Notes: generated by a model from the sequence alone, not told the origin. A DNA stretch of 22,978 nt from JAWWBN01 sp033720955 (GCA_033720955.1 JAWWBN010000038.1:1-22978); one strand, 5' to 3'. Shown: positions 15,857-22,978, numbered from the stretch's first letter. Translations and numbers: made by a program.

Positions 15857-18301
15857 CTAGAGCAGCTCGTACGGGTCGACGTCGATCACCAGGTCCGACG
15901 GGCTCTTCTCCGGCAGGACCGCGGCCAGGAGAGTCTTGAGACGGCGCCCGGAGCCGGCCCGCAGGACCAGTTGGAACCGCCACTGCCCGCGCAGCCGCTC
16001 GAAGGGCGCCGGGGCCGGACCGGCGATGCGCACCTCGCGGGACAGGGGGTGGGCGCTCAGCCGGCGCGCCAGCTCGGCGATGCTCTGCTCGCCCCGGCGT
16101 CGATCCCGGTCGCGCACCAGCAGCAGGACCATGCGGCTGAAGGGCGGGTAGCGGAAGACCCGTCGGAAGCGCATCTCCTCGCGCTCGAAGGTCTCGTCGT
16201 CGTGGTCGAGCGCCGCCCTCACCGCGTAGTGGCTCGGGTGGAAGGTCTGGATCACCACCTTGCCCGGGTGCTCGCCGCGCCCGGCCCGCCCGGCCACCTG
16301 GGTGAGCAGGTTGTAGGTGCGCTCGACGGCGCGGAAGTCGGGGAAGCCCAGGTAGCTGTCGGCCGACATCACCGCCGTCAGGGCCACGCGCGGGAAGTGG
16401 TGGCCCTTGGAGACCATCTGCGTACCCACCAGGACCTGGGTGTCGCCCTGCCGGAAGCGCTCGAGGACCGCCGCCACGCTGCCCCGGCGGGCCGTGTCGC
16501 GGTCGAGGATCCCGACCGCGACGTCGGGGTAGAGCCGCCCGAACTCCTCCTCCACCCGCTGGGTGCCGGCGCCGATGGGCTCGAGAGCCTCCGCCGAGCA
16601 GGCCGGACAGGCCGCCGGGACCGGTCGGCGCGATCCGCAGTAGTGGCAGAGGAGCTCACGGGTGCGCTTGTGGTAGGTGCGCGGCAGCCCGCAGTCGTCG
16701 CAGCGGCTGTCCTCGCCGCAGGCGCGGCAGAGCAGGATCGGCGAGTAGCCCCTCCGGTTGCGCAGCAGGATGACCTGGTGTCCTCCGCTCAGGGCGGCGT
16801 CGATCTCCTCTCTCAGACGGCCCGAGAAGACGACCTCCCCCGGCTTGCGGGCCCCCTTCTCCTCGCGCAGATCCACCAGCACCCCCTCGGGGAGGCTCCC
16901 CTGCCCCACCCGCCGGGTGAGATCCACCCTCGTCAGCTTGCCCACCGCCACGTTGCGCCGGGTCTCCAGGCTGGGTGTGGCCGAGACCAGCACCGCCGTG
17001 GCCCCGGCGCGGCGCGCCCGCACCAGGGCGAGGTCGCGCCCGTTGTAGCGGGGCGCGGTCTCCTGCTTGTAGGAGGGGTCCTGCTCCTCGTCCACCACCA
17101 CCAGCGCGAGATCCGAGACGGGGGCGAAGATCGCCGAGCGCGGGCCCAGCACCAGCCGCGCCTCGTGGTTGCGGATGCGCTCCCACTCCTGGCGCCGCTC
17201 GACCCCGGCCAGGCCGGAGTGCAGGATGGCGGCCGCGGCCCCGAAACGCTCACGCAGAGTGCGCGCCAGCGCCGGCACCAGCGCGATCTCCGGCACCAGC
17301 ACGATGGCCGAGCGTCCCTCCGCCAGCACCGTGGCGGCGGCCCGCAGGTAGACCTCCGTCTTGCCCGCCCCGGCCACGCCGCCGAGCAGGATGCCGGCGT
17401 ACTCGCGGCGGGCGATCGCGGCCCGGAGCGCCTCGACGCCGGCACGCTGGTCGGGCCGCAGCTCGATCGGCGGGCGCCGATTCTCCGGCAACAGGTGGCG
17501 GTCGAGCTCGAGCCGCACCACCTGGGTGAAGCGGCGCACCACCCCCAGCCGGGCCAGACGGCGCACGACCCCGGCGCCGCAGGCGGCCTCCTCGCACACC
17601 TCCCGTACCGAGGCCGGGCGACCCAGGGCGGCGAGGACCTGCACCACCCGACGGCCGGCAGCCGAGCGGCCGCACCGCTCGAGCAGCTCGTCCACGGGGC
17701 CGGGCGCCAGCTCCACTGCGGTCGAGTAGCGCGCCCCCCGCCGCTCCCGCTCCCCCATCGCCAGCCGGCCCTGCTGCCGCATCCGATCGATCGCCGCGGC
17801 CAGATCGGTGCGGCCGGCCAGCCGCTCCACCTCGGCGATCGTGGTCCGCCCGGCCGTCCTGAGGGCCTCGATCACCGCCGCCTCGGCGTCGTCGCGGGGG
17901 ATGGCCAGCGCCCCGGCGTCCGTGAGCCAGACCCGGCGGTCGCCCCAGGGCTCGAGCTTGCCCGGGAGCATGGCCCGCACCACCTCGCCGATGGGCGCCA
18001 GGTAGTAGTCGGAGGTGAAGGCGGCCAGCTCCAGGAGATCGGCGGTCAGCACGGGCTCGCGGTCCACGATGGCGTCCACGGGCCGCACCTCGACCCCTTC
18101 CGGCGCCTTCTCGGGGCGGCCGACCACGACCCCCAGTAGACTCCGTCGCCCCACTCGCACGCGGGCGCGCACACCGGGCAGCGCCCTCCCCTCCAGCGCC
18201 GCCGGCACCGAATAGACCAGCGCCCGCGGCAGCGGCACGGGGACCGCCACAGCCGCCAGGCCTCCCGGCCCCCGCTCCGCCACTTCCGGCTCAGCCGTCA
18301 T
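15857..18301 (-). CDS. priA: Primosomal protein N' (replication restart helicase PriA)
   Basis: PriA recognises stalled forks, unwinds DNA and reloads the replisome. The 814-residue protein has an N-terminal DNA-binding part (VPLPRALVYSVP onward), then helicase motifs: Walker A ending in GKT (K314, T315), Walker B DEEQD (404-408; DEEHD is commoner), YNGRDLALVRA, and VSATPSLE. The zinc-binding domain has eight cysteines at 525, 528, 534, 537, 552, 555, 565 and 568. GTQMVSKGHHFPRVALTAVMSAD and QVAGRAGRG form the second helicase lobe. The ATG at 18301 is preferred; a GTG 20 codons upstream would require translating the carD terminator hairpin. No promoter was recognised between that terminator and the start. 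Confidence 0.95.
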   Translation of the reverse strand: MTAEPEVAERGPGGLAAVAVPVPLPRALVYSVPAALEGRALPGVRARVRVGRRSLLGVVVGRPEKAPEGVEVRPVDAIVDREPVLTADLLELAAFTSDYYLAPIGEVVRAMLPGKLEPWGDRRVWLTDAGALAIPRDDAEAAVIEALRTAGRTTIAEVERLAGRTDLAAAIDRMRQQGRLAMGERERRGARYSTAVELAPGPVDELLERCGRSAAGRRVVQVLAALGRPASVREVCEEAACGAGVVRRLARLGVVRRFTQVVRLELDRHLLPENRRPPIELRPDQRAGVEALRAAIARREYAGILLGGVAGAGKTEVYLRAAATVLAEGRSAIVLVPEIALVPALARTLRERFGAAAAILHSGLAGVERRQEWERIRNHEARLVLGPRSAIFAPVSDLALVVVDEEQDPSYKQETAPRYNGRDLALVRARRAGATAVLVSATPSLETRRNVAVGKLTRVDLTRRVGQGSLPEGVLVDLREEKGARKPGEVVFSGRLREEIDAALSGGHQVILLRNRRGYSPILLCRACGEDSRCDDCGLPRTYHKRTRELLCHYCGSRRPVPAACPACSAEALEPIGAGTQRVEEEFGRLYPDVAVGILDRDTARRGSVAAVLERFRQGDTQVLVGTQMVSKGHHFPRVALTAVMSADSYLGFPDFRAVERTYNLLTQVAGRAGRGEHPGKVVIQTFHPSHYAVRAALDHDDETFEREEMRFRRVFRYPPFSRMVLLLVRDRDRRRGEQSIAELARRLSAHPLSREVRIAGPAPAPFERLRGQWRFQLVLRAGSGRRLKTLLAAVLPEKSPSDLVIDVDPYELL

Positions 18302-18325
18302 CGCGCCCCGCCGGCCCCGGGCCGC

Positions 18326-18357
18326 AAACAGAACGGCCGCCTCGAGCGAGGCGGCCG
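18326..18357 (-). terminator. Intrinsic terminator downstream of carD
   Basis: On the minus strand a perfect 11-base inverted repeat (CGGCCGCCTCG and CGAGGCGGCCG around two bases, practically a 10-bp stem with a GCTC loop, 18334-18357) is followed by TTCTGTTT (18326-18333). It lies 30 nt after the carD stop and 25 nt before the priA start, so it should separate the two transcripts, at least partly. Confidence 0.8.
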
Positions 18358-18386
18358 CCACACGAGCTCACGAGGCCGGGTCCGGC

Positions 18387-18941
18387 TCAGCCGGCGACGG
18401 CCTCCGCGCTGGCCTTGGCCTTCTCCTTGGCGCGCGCCGCCGCCCGCTTGTCGATGCTGGAGGCCAGCGCCTCCTCGACCCTGCGGTCGGCCTCGTCCTC
18501 GTCGATGCCGCGGACGTGGGCGATCTCGCTGACCAGGAAGTACTTCGCCCGCTCGTACATCTTCTTCTCGCGGAAGGAGAGGCTCTTCTTGGTGGCGACC
18601 AGCCGGAGGTTCTTGAGCACCCGGGCCACCTCGAGAAGGGTGCCGGTCTTCATCTTGTCGAGGTTCTGCTTGTACCGGCCCTTCCAGTCCTTGTAGGTGT
18701 CGATGTTCCCGTCCCCGAGGTGATCCAGGAGCTCCTTGATCTCCTTGGGTCCGCAGAGCGCGCGCAGGCCCACCAGGTCCAGATTCTGCTCCGGCACCAT
18801 CACCTTGGAGTCGTTGGAGAGGACTCGCAGGTGGTAGAAGGTCTCCTCGGTCCCGTCGATCTTGGTCGGCTCGATCTTCTCGACCTTCGTGACGCCGTGA
18901 CTCGGGTACACCAGTTTCTGCCCGACTTTGAACGCCGTCAT
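18387..18941 (-). CDS. carD: CarD-family transcriptional regulator
   Basis: CarD proteins bind the RNA polymerase beta subunit and stabilise open complexes, notably at ribosomal RNA promoters. The 184-residue protein begins with the RNAP-interacting domain (FKVGQKLVYPSHGVTKVEKI, residues 4-23, then FYHLRVLSNDSKVMVPEQN). An all-helical DNA-binding part follows with KDWKGRYKQNLDKMKTG, LSFREKKMYERAKYFLVSEIA and a Lys/Ala-rich tail. The ATG at 18941 has GGGGG just upstream. A frame open to 19154 adds 71 residues that translate the promoter and leader, so it is not used. It has its own promoter and terminator and is probably a single-gene unit. Confidence 0.95.
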   Translation of the reverse strand: MTAFKVGQKLVYPSHGVTKVEKIEPTKIDGTEETFYHLRVLSNDSKVMVPEQNLDLVGLRALCGPKEIKELLDHLGDGNIDTYKDWKGRYKQNLDKMKTGTLLEVARVLKNLRLVATKKSLSFREKKMYERAKYFLVSEIAHVRGIDEDEADRRVEEALASSIDKRAAARAKEKAKASAEAVAG

Positions 18942-18971
18942 CGCACCCCCGTAACTCTTGTTGGAATTGGC

Positions 18972-19010
18972 GTTAACCGGCCGCAAGTGCTTGAAACGCC
19001 TGCCGTTAAC
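18972..19010 (-). repeat. Two GTTAACG(G/C)C boxes in the carD leader
   Basis: GTTAAC, itself a palindrome, occurs at 18972-18977 and 19005-19010. On the minus strand both copies extend to GTTAACG followed by G or C and C. Their centres are 33 bases apart, about three helical turns. The upstream copy falls at about +2 to +7 of the predicted carD transcript, as an operator might. The other is about 30 nt before the start codon. Function is unproven. Confidence 0.4.
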
Positions 19011-19017
19011 AAGCCGA

Positions 19018-19046
19018 ATCATGCCAGAAACGAGCCCATCTGTCAA
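19018..19046 (-). promoter_or_regulatory. Predicted sigma-70 promoter of carD
   Basis: On the minus strand TTGACA (19041-19046, perfect consensus), a 17-nt spacer and CATGAT (19018-19023, four of six). The start would be near 19011, giving a leader of about 70 nt before carD. This is the best promoter in the window. Confidence 0.75.
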
Positions 19047-19083
19047 GGTGGCCGGGGCAACCCTGCGGGTCCCTGCGGCGACT

Positions 19084-19101
19084 TGCCGCAGCAGTGCGGC
19101 A
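19084..19101. repeat. Inverted repeat between the carD and tRNA promoters
   Basis: TGCCGCA and TGCGGCA flank GCAG, a perfect seven-base inverted repeat in the 118-nt spacer between the divergent -35 boxes of carD and the tRNA gene. It has no T-tract on either strand, so a protein-binding site is more likely than a terminator, if it has any role. Confidence 0.3.
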
Positions 19102-19164
19102 GACCGTCTCAGGGGGCCCGAACCCCTCCGAAAGGGCCGGGCCGGGCGCGGCACACCACCGCGG

Positions 19165-19194
19165 TTGACATGCCGCGAGAGCGGCTCCTACGAT
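19165..19194 (+). promoter_or_regulatory. Predicted sigma-70 promoter of tRNA-Leu
   Basis: TTGACA (19165-19170), an 18-nt spacer and TACGAT (19189-19194, four of six consensus bases). Transcription would start near 19201, leaving a short leader of about 18 nt before the mature tRNA, as expected for a tRNA gene. Confidence 0.65.
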
Positions 19195-19218
19195 GCCGAG
19201 AGGCCAGCCCGCCTGCCA

Positions 19219-19305
19219 GCCGGAGTGGCGGAACGGTAGACTCGACGGACTCAAAATCCGTTGTCCCTCGAGGACGTGGGGGTTCGAATCCCCCCTCCGG
19301 CACCA
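19219..19305 (+). tRNA. tRNA-Leu, anticodon CAA
   Basis: The 87-base gene folds as a class II tRNA. The acceptor stem is GCCGGAG paired with CTCCGGC. The anticodon stem ACGGA/TCCGT encloses loop CTCAAAA, giving anticodon CAA (reads UUG). A long variable arm GTCC-CTCGA-GGAC identifies leucine class. The T stem GGGGG/CCCCC has loop TTCGAAT. Discriminator A and CCA (19303-19305) are encoded. No clear terminator follows. Confidence 0.96.
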
Positions 19306-19443
19306 TTCGAGACTCCCTGAACAGAGGTCATGAGGAGCGGACCGCGACGCCGCCGAGAGCGGGCGACCCCCACCGAGAGACCGGAGCGCCCGCCGCCACC
19401 GCCCTCCACGGTTGGCCCACCGGAGGGGCCGCCCCCTGCCGTC
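19306..19443. other. Gene-free spacer after tRNA-Leu
   Basis: No plausible gene on either strand; open frames here are short and lack ribosome sites or family resemblance. An imperfect hairpin (CCTC and CGGT pairing with ACCG and GAGG, with a two-base bulge) lies near 19400-19425 and could end the tRNA transcript, but no T-tract follows it. Confidence 0.5.
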
Positions 19444-19472
19444 TTGACAATCGGGACAAAGTAATGTAGTCA
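19444..19472 (+). promoter_or_regulatory. Possible promoter with consensus -35 in an AT-rich patch
   Basis: TTGACA at 19444-19449 begins an unusually AT-rich 35-base patch. At 17-nt spacing the -10 hexamer would be TAGTCA (19467-19472), a poor match without the final T. If active it would produce an RNA starting near 19479 and running through the hairpins that follow. Confidence 0.3.
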
Positions 19473-19479
19473 GTAACCT

Positions 19480-19572
19480 CCTCCTTGCGGAGGGACGCTC
19501 CCGGGGTGGGGGAGCGAAGGCGGGATCGGGCCGGGGTCGGGGGCTCTCGAGCTCCCGGCCCCGCCCCAACTT
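19480..19572 (+). ncRNA. Candidate structured RNA or attenuator leader
   Basis: Three consecutive hairpins of rising stability occupy 93 bases. The first is CCTCC-TTGC-GGAGG (19480-19493), the second CGCTCCC and GGGAGCG around seven bases (19496-19516), the third a 14-bp stem (19532-19563). A possible promoter precedes them and the vWA gene begins 106 nt later. It resembles no known RNA family that I checked by eye (SRP RNA, RNase P, tmRNA). It may be a small RNA, an attenuator of the downstream gene, or merely GC-rich structure. Confidence 0.3.
19532..19572 (+). terminator. Terminator-like hairpin upstream of the vWA gene
   Basis: Arms 19532-19545 and 19550-19563 pair over 14 positions (two of them G-U) around a CTCG tetraloop. 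The following CCCCAACTTTCC is only weakly T-rich, so termination would be inefficient or factor-assisted. The orientation fits the plus strand better. Confidence 0.45.
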
Positions 19573-19609
19573 TCCCCCTCGATCCGATCTGGCTGCCCCT
19601 GGCGCCCCC

Positions 19610-19618
19610 TGATACGAT
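19610..19618 (+). promoter_or_regulatory. Possible extended -10 promoter of the vWA gene
   Basis: TGA followed by TACGAT (19613-19618) matches an extended -10 element, and TACGAT is the same hexamer as in the tRNA promoter. The -35 at 17-nt spacing (TGGCTG) is poor. A start near 19625 would give a leader of about 53 nt. Confidence 0.35.
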
Positions 19619-19677
19619 CACCGGCGCTCCGGCAGTCGACGGCGGCTCTCGCGGCTTCGGCCGCCGGGCGCAGCGTC

Positions 19678-22056
19678 ATGAGGGTTCTCCCCCGCCCACC
19701 CGTCGCACCGCGGGTCGTCGTTCTGGCGGCGCTTCTGGCGACGCATGCGGCCGCTCCGGGGCACCCCTCCTCCACCCGGGTCGCCGTCAACGCCGACTTC
19801 GACGGGGCTGCGCCCGCCGCCGTCGAGGTCCTGGTGGCCGGCGAGCCGCGGCAGGTCCTGGGCGTCGACCCGGTCGCCGCCTCCGCCTGGCAGGTCCTCG
19901 TCTATCTCGACGCTCCCCTCGCCACGCCCGAGGGTGTGCACCGCGCCCTCCGGCTGCTCGCGGACCGGGCGGACCTGCTGGTGGGTCTGGGCCCCGTCGA
20001 GCTGGTGGCCGCCGACCCCCTGCCGCGTACCCTGCTGGCGCCCACCGGGGACCCGGAGACCCTCCGTCGCGCCCTGGCGGGGGCCGTGGACGAGTGCGTC
20101 AGCACCGGCGAGCTGCTCTGGCTGCGGCAGCGCTATTCCGCGTCGCCCGCCGACGCCCCCGCCGCGCGGTCCGAGGCCGAGACGGCGGAGACGGAGCTCA
20201 CCCTGCGGCAGAACCAGGCGCTTCTCCACTGGCTGCAGCGCGGCCCGGCAGGCGGGCAGCGGCTGCTGGTGCTGGTCCGGGACGGCTACGACCTGCGGGC
20301 CGGCGACTTCTACCGCGGCGACGACCCGCCGCCTCCGGACCCGCTGGCCCTGGCCCCCCACGTCGAGCTCGAGCGCCGGGTGGCCGCCGCCGGCTGGACC
20401 ACGATGGCCCTCGACCTGGGCGATCGTCACGAAGAGCTCGGTGGCGTCCGGGAGGCCCTCGGCCGTCTCGCCGAGGCGACCGGGGGCGAGGTGGTCGGCG
20501 GCGCGAAGGCGCTGCGGAGGACGCTCGAGCGGCTGGAGGCGCGGCACCGGGTGGTCTTCGCCGCCCTGCCCGGCGACGGCGCCGAGCCCAGCCCGCTGCT
20601 GGTGCGGGCGCGCGGGCGCCGCCGGGCCGCCGCCGCGGTCCGCTGGCTCGGCGCCGCGCCCGAGGCCGGGCCGGGTCCGCCCGGCGCCGCCGCCGACTCC
20701 GAGCCGGGCCGCTCGGTCGTGCGCCTGCTGGTTCCCGGCGAGCGGCCGGCCCGGGGCGTCGTGGACCTCCACACCATCGTCACCACCCGGGCGGTCGAGC
20801 GGGTCGAGTTCTCGGTGGACGGCGAGCCCGCGGGTGCGGCCACCCGACACCCCTTCTCCACCCGGGTGGACCTCGGGCCCGATGCCCGGCCGCGGCGGGT
20901 CACCGCCGTCGCCTACGGCCCGGGGGGCCGGCGGCTGGGCCACGACTGGCTGGTCCTCAACCGGCCGGGGCTGCCCCCCGGCGTGCGGCTGACCCGGCTG
21001 GCCCCGGACCCGCGCGGCGTCCTGGTCGAGATCGCGGCCGAGGTCGTTGCCCCTTCCGAGACCCGGGTCGAGTCGGTCGAGTTCTACTGGAACGAGAGCC
21101 ACCTGGCGACCCTCGAGAAGCCCCCCTACGAGGTGGAAGCCCCCGTCGGCGCCCCCGGGGCGGGCGACTACGCGCGGGTGGTGGCCCGGCTGGCCGACGG
21201 CTCGCGGCTGGAGGGCGCCCGGCTGGCGCCCACCGCCGGCGCCGGCGACCGGGTGGACGTCAACCTGGTGGAGGTCTACGCCCTGGTCACCGATCGACGC
21301 GGCGAGCCGCGCCGCGACCTGGACAGGGACGACTTCCTGCTGCTGCGCCGGGGCCGCCGGCAGTCCATCGAAGGCTTCGCCCCCGCTGTCGACCTGCCTC
21401 TCCACCTCGGCCTCCTGATCGACACCTCGGAGAGCATGCGCCGCCACATGCCCGAGGTGCGGGCCGCCGCCGCCCGCTTCCTCGAGCGCGTCCTGGGACC
21501 GCGAGACCGCGCCTTCCTGGTGGACTTCGCCTCGCGGCCGCGGCTGCTCCAGTCGCCGACCTCCGACCTGGAGAGCCTGCTCCGGCGTCTGGGCGGGCTC
21601 CAGCCCCACGGCGACACCGTCCTCTACGACTCGGTGCTCTTCTCGCTGCGGCAGTTCGAGGGCGTCGGCGGGCGGCGGGCCCTCGTGGTGCTGACCGACG
21701 GCGTGGACGAGGGCAGCCGCTTCGGCTCCAAGCTCTGCATCCGGCGTGCCCGCGAGGCGGGGGTGCCGATCTATCTGATCCGCATCGGCGACGCGGCGCA
21801 GCGCGGCACCGGCCCCCTGGCGATGATCAACCGCCAGCTCGCTCACCACACCGGCGGGCGTCTCCACACCCTCCCCCGGGGCGAGGGTCTCGACGCCGCC
21901 TACCAGCACATCGAGGACGAGCTGCGGAGCCACTACCTCCTCACCTTCTCCACCGACCGGGGCCTGAGCGACGATCAGCGGCGCGAGATCGAGGTCGAAG
22001 TGGCGGACCCCAAGCTTTCCGTGCGGACCATCGTGGGCGCCCGTTCCCGCGGCTGA
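19678..22056 (+). CDS. Secreted tandem vWA protein, VWFA-related acidobacterial type
   Basis: The 792-residue protein starts with a signal peptide (residues 1 to about 26, ending THAAA). Residues 71-300 look like a degenerate vWA domain: WQVLVYLDAPLA at the metal-site position (D78 kept, both serines lost), LLVLVRDGYD (D202), LGRLAEATGGEV and RHRVVFAAL. Residues 345-430 and 431-520 resemble two Ig-like modules (RVEFSVDGEPAG, SVEFYWNESHLATLEKPPYEV). From about 526 comes the canonical VWFA-related region, VDVNLVEVYALVTDRRGEP, with a complete MIDAS: DTSES (582-586), T647 and D674, ending near LRSHYLLTFS (749-758). It probably binds a protein ligand outside the cytoplasm; substrate and role are unknown. 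The ATG at 19678 lacks a clear ribosome site but precedes the signal peptide. Confidence 0.88.
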   Translation: MRVLPRPPVAPRVVVLAALLATHAAAPGHPSSTRVAVNADFDGAAPAAVEVLVAGEPRQVLGVDPVAASAWQVLVYLDAPLATPEGVHRALRLLADRADLLVGLGPVELVAADPLPRTLLAPTGDPETLRRALAGAVDECVSTGELLWLRQRYSASPADAPAARSEAETAETELTLRQNQALLHWLQRGPAGGQRLLVLVRDGYDLRAGDFYRGDDPPPPDPLALAPHVELERRVAAAGWTTMALDLGDRHEELGGVREALGRLAEATGGEVVGGAKALRRTLERLEARHRVVFAALPGDGAEPSPLLVRARGRRRAAAAVRWLGAAPEAGPGPPGAAADSEPGRSVVRLLVPGERPARGVVDLHTIVTTRAVERVEFSVDGEPAGAATRHPFSTRVDLGPDARPRRVTAVAYGPGGRRLGHDWLVLNRPGLPPGVRLTRLAPDPRGVLVEIAAEVVAPSETRVESVEFYWNESHLATLEKPPYEVEAPVGAPGAGDYARVVARLADGSRLEGARLAPTAGAGDRVDVNLVEVYALVTDRRGEPRRDLDRDDFLLLRRGRRQSIEGFAPAVDLPLHLGLLIDTSESMRRHMPEVRAAAARFLERVLGPRDRAFLVDFASRPRLLQSPTSDLESLLRRLGGLQPHGDTVLYDSVLFSLRQFEGVGGRRALVVLTDGVDEGSRFGSKLCIRRAREAGVPIYLIRIGDAAQRGTGPLAMINRQLAHHTGGRLHTLPRGEGLDAAYQHIEDELRSHYLLTFSTDRGLSDDQRREIEVEVADPKLSVRTIVGARSRG

Positions 22057-22058
22057 CC

Positions 22059-22088
22059 GCGGCGGCAGAACGCACTCCGCCGCCGTTT
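22059..22088 (+). terminator. Probable terminator of the vWA gene
   Basis: CGGCGGC (22060-22066) and GCCGCCG (22079-22085) flank a 12-base loop and are followed by TTT. It starts four bases after the vWA stop codon, in the 54-nt gap between convergent genes. Confidence 0.5.
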
Positions 22089-22110
22089 GGCCCCGGCGAC
22101 GCCGGCCTGC

Positions 22111-22978
22111 CTACTCCGCCGGCTCGACCAGGAGGCCGAAGAGCTCGGTCGGAGGCGCCAGGAAGACCTTGAAGAAGTACTTGCCCGGCTCGGGCAGGTC
22201 GAGCCGCACCTCGGGGCCCATCGGAAAGGTGCCGACCTCGCGGCCCTCCCGCGACACCACGTGCAGATAGCCCTCCGCCTCGCGCGGTCGGTACTCGATC
22301 CGAGCCCGGTAGGCGCCGGCGTCGAAGTACTCCTTGAAGAGGGCGTACTGCCAACGCCGCGTATAGCGGAGACGGCGGGGCCGCGGCGCCTCGCGGATCT
22401 GCGGATCGCTCACCCAATCCGCCCGGTCGGCGGCGAAGAGGCGCTTGCGGCGGTAGTCGATCTCCTCCGGGTCCAGGCGGTAGAGACGCAGCAGGGGCCC
22501 GGCGCGGAACCAGCCCGGCGTGAACTCGCGCACCAGGTCGAAGCCGAACATCGCCTCGTAGCGGCGGGCGAACTCCTGGTGGTGGGGCTGCGACCAGAGC
22601 GCGGGGTCCAGGAAGCGCCCGTAGGCGCTGTGGGAGAGCAGCAGGTAGTCCCAGGCCGGGTCGCGGATCTCCGCGAGGCTCATGCGAGCGGCGAAGCGGC
22701 GGTGGACCTGGGGATAGAGCTCCCGGCGCAGGGCCGGCGTGTAGTCCTCCCGGAGGAAGGCCGCCCCCTCCGGCACGTGGGCGCGGATCCACTGCACCGC
22801 CAGCTCGCCGGTGCTGGGACGGTTGCGGCGCACCGTCACCGCGGTGGCGGCGAAGAGGGGGTACGCCAGCGCGGCCAGGGCGACGCCCGTCGCCGCCGCG
22901 GTGCGCCAGCGCCGGCTGCGCCGGGCCAGAAGCGCCGGCCAGGCCGCGATTCCCACGGCGAGCACGGCCGCCACCGCC
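22111..22978 (-). CDS. Probable membrane GT-C type glycosyltransferase, C-terminal part (5' end outside window)
   Basis: The frame is open to the right edge, so the 288 visible residues are the C-terminal part of a larger protein. Two hydrophobic segments (AVLAVGIAAWPALLA, then TGVALAALAYPLFAATAV) are the last membrane helices. The soluble tail that follows has ELAVQWIRAHVPEGAAFLRE and DYLLLSHSAYGRFLDP. This pattern of a residue dispensing segment (x-WI-x-x-x-PxG) and a (D)Y-hh-SS-x-Y-x-R motif is, as I recall it, typical of the periplasmic end of GT39/GT83-like lipid-linked sugar transferases. The extreme C-terminus (PEPGKYFFKVFLAPPTELFG) looks like a beta-sandwich. The catalytic N-terminal loop is not visible, so donor and acceptor cannot be named. 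A GTG at 22974 is open but unlikely to be the start. The family assignment is tentative. Confidence 0.6.
   Translation of the reverse strand, partial: AVAAVLAVGIAAWPALLARRSRRWRTAAATGVALAALAYPLFAATAVTVRRNRPSTGELAVQWIRAHVPEGAAFLREDYTPALRRELYPQVHRRFAARMSLAEIRDPAWDYLLLSHSAYGRFLDPALWSQPHHQEFARRYEAMFGFDLVREFTPGWFRAGPLLRLYRLDPEEIDYRRKRLFAADRADWVSDPQIREAPRPRRLRYTRRWQYALFKEYFDAGAYRARIEYRPREAEGYLHVVSREGREVGTFPMGPEVRLDLPEPGKYFFKVFLAPPTELFGLLVEPAE

Noticed and set aside
18302..18361. GTG start extending PriA by 20 residues
   Set aside because: It would translate the perfect hairpin that serves as the carD terminator; the ATG at 18301 starts just before the conserved part.
18942..19154. 71-residue N-terminal extension of CarD
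   Set aside because: It covers the -10, -35 and leader of carD; the conserved family start MTAFKVGQKLVYP has its own ATG and ribosome site.
19328..19621. Small minus-strand open frame of 97 codons in the gene-free region
   Set aside because: It has no recognisable features, spans the hairpins, and has the Arg/Gly/Pro-rich composition of random high-GC frames.
19306..19677. Search for SRP RNA, tmRNA, RNase P RNA or a known riboswitch in the gap
   Set aside because: Characteristic core motifs of these RNAs were not seen.

Overview
This is a GC-rich stretch (about 70% G+C by eye) of a bacterial chromosome from a diderm organism that exports LPS (lptB and an lptC/lptA-type gene). A secreted protein with the VWFA-related domain best known from Acidobacteria, the rpoN-hpf-ptsN-hprK-rapZ neighbourhood and a CarD regulator suggest Acidobacteriota. 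The genus cannot be told from the window alone. No phage, insertion sequence, CRISPR array or other mobile element was seen.

Layout. From about 18.9 kb down to position 1 almost everything is on the minus strand and tightly packed. In order of transcription: carD (own promoter and strong intrinsic terminator), priA, accA (predicted promoter), recJ, an lptC-lptA type fusion, lptB, rpoN, hpf, ptsN, hprK, rapZ, a mannose-family EIIA, ptsH, ptsI, an unnamed lipoprotein gene, miaB, a DUF151 nuclease-family gene, and parA (predicted promoter, cut by the window start). Seven junctions are 4-nt start/stop overlaps (ATGA, GTGA, TTGA), so much of the run is probably co-transcribed and translationally coupled. 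On the plus strand, divergent from carD, lie a tRNA-Leu(CAA) with its own promoter, a 372-nt gene-free stretch with strong hairpins, and a large secreted tandem-vWA protein. That gene converges at a terminator with a partial membrane glycosyltransferase (minus) that runs off the right edge.

How the genes fit together. The centre is a regulatory phosphotransferase system: EI (ptsI), HPr (ptsH, with His15 and Ser46), HPr kinase/phosphorylase, EIIA-Ntr and a mannose-type EIIA, beside RapZ, sigma-54 and hibernation factor HPF. No EIIB, EIIC or EIID sugar permease is present here, so this PTS more likely senses and signals than transports. The mannose-type EIIA has Gln where the phosphoryl-accepting His should be. 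The upstream part serves envelope and genome upkeep: AccA for malonyl-CoA, LptB/LptC for LPS export, RecJ and PriA for repair and replication restart.

I found no clearly new multi-gene system. The best leads are the His-less EIIA, the LptC/LptA fusion, the vWA protein with a degenerate first vWA domain, and a structured RNA or attenuator candidate before that gene. All calls come from reading the sequence; no database search was run.
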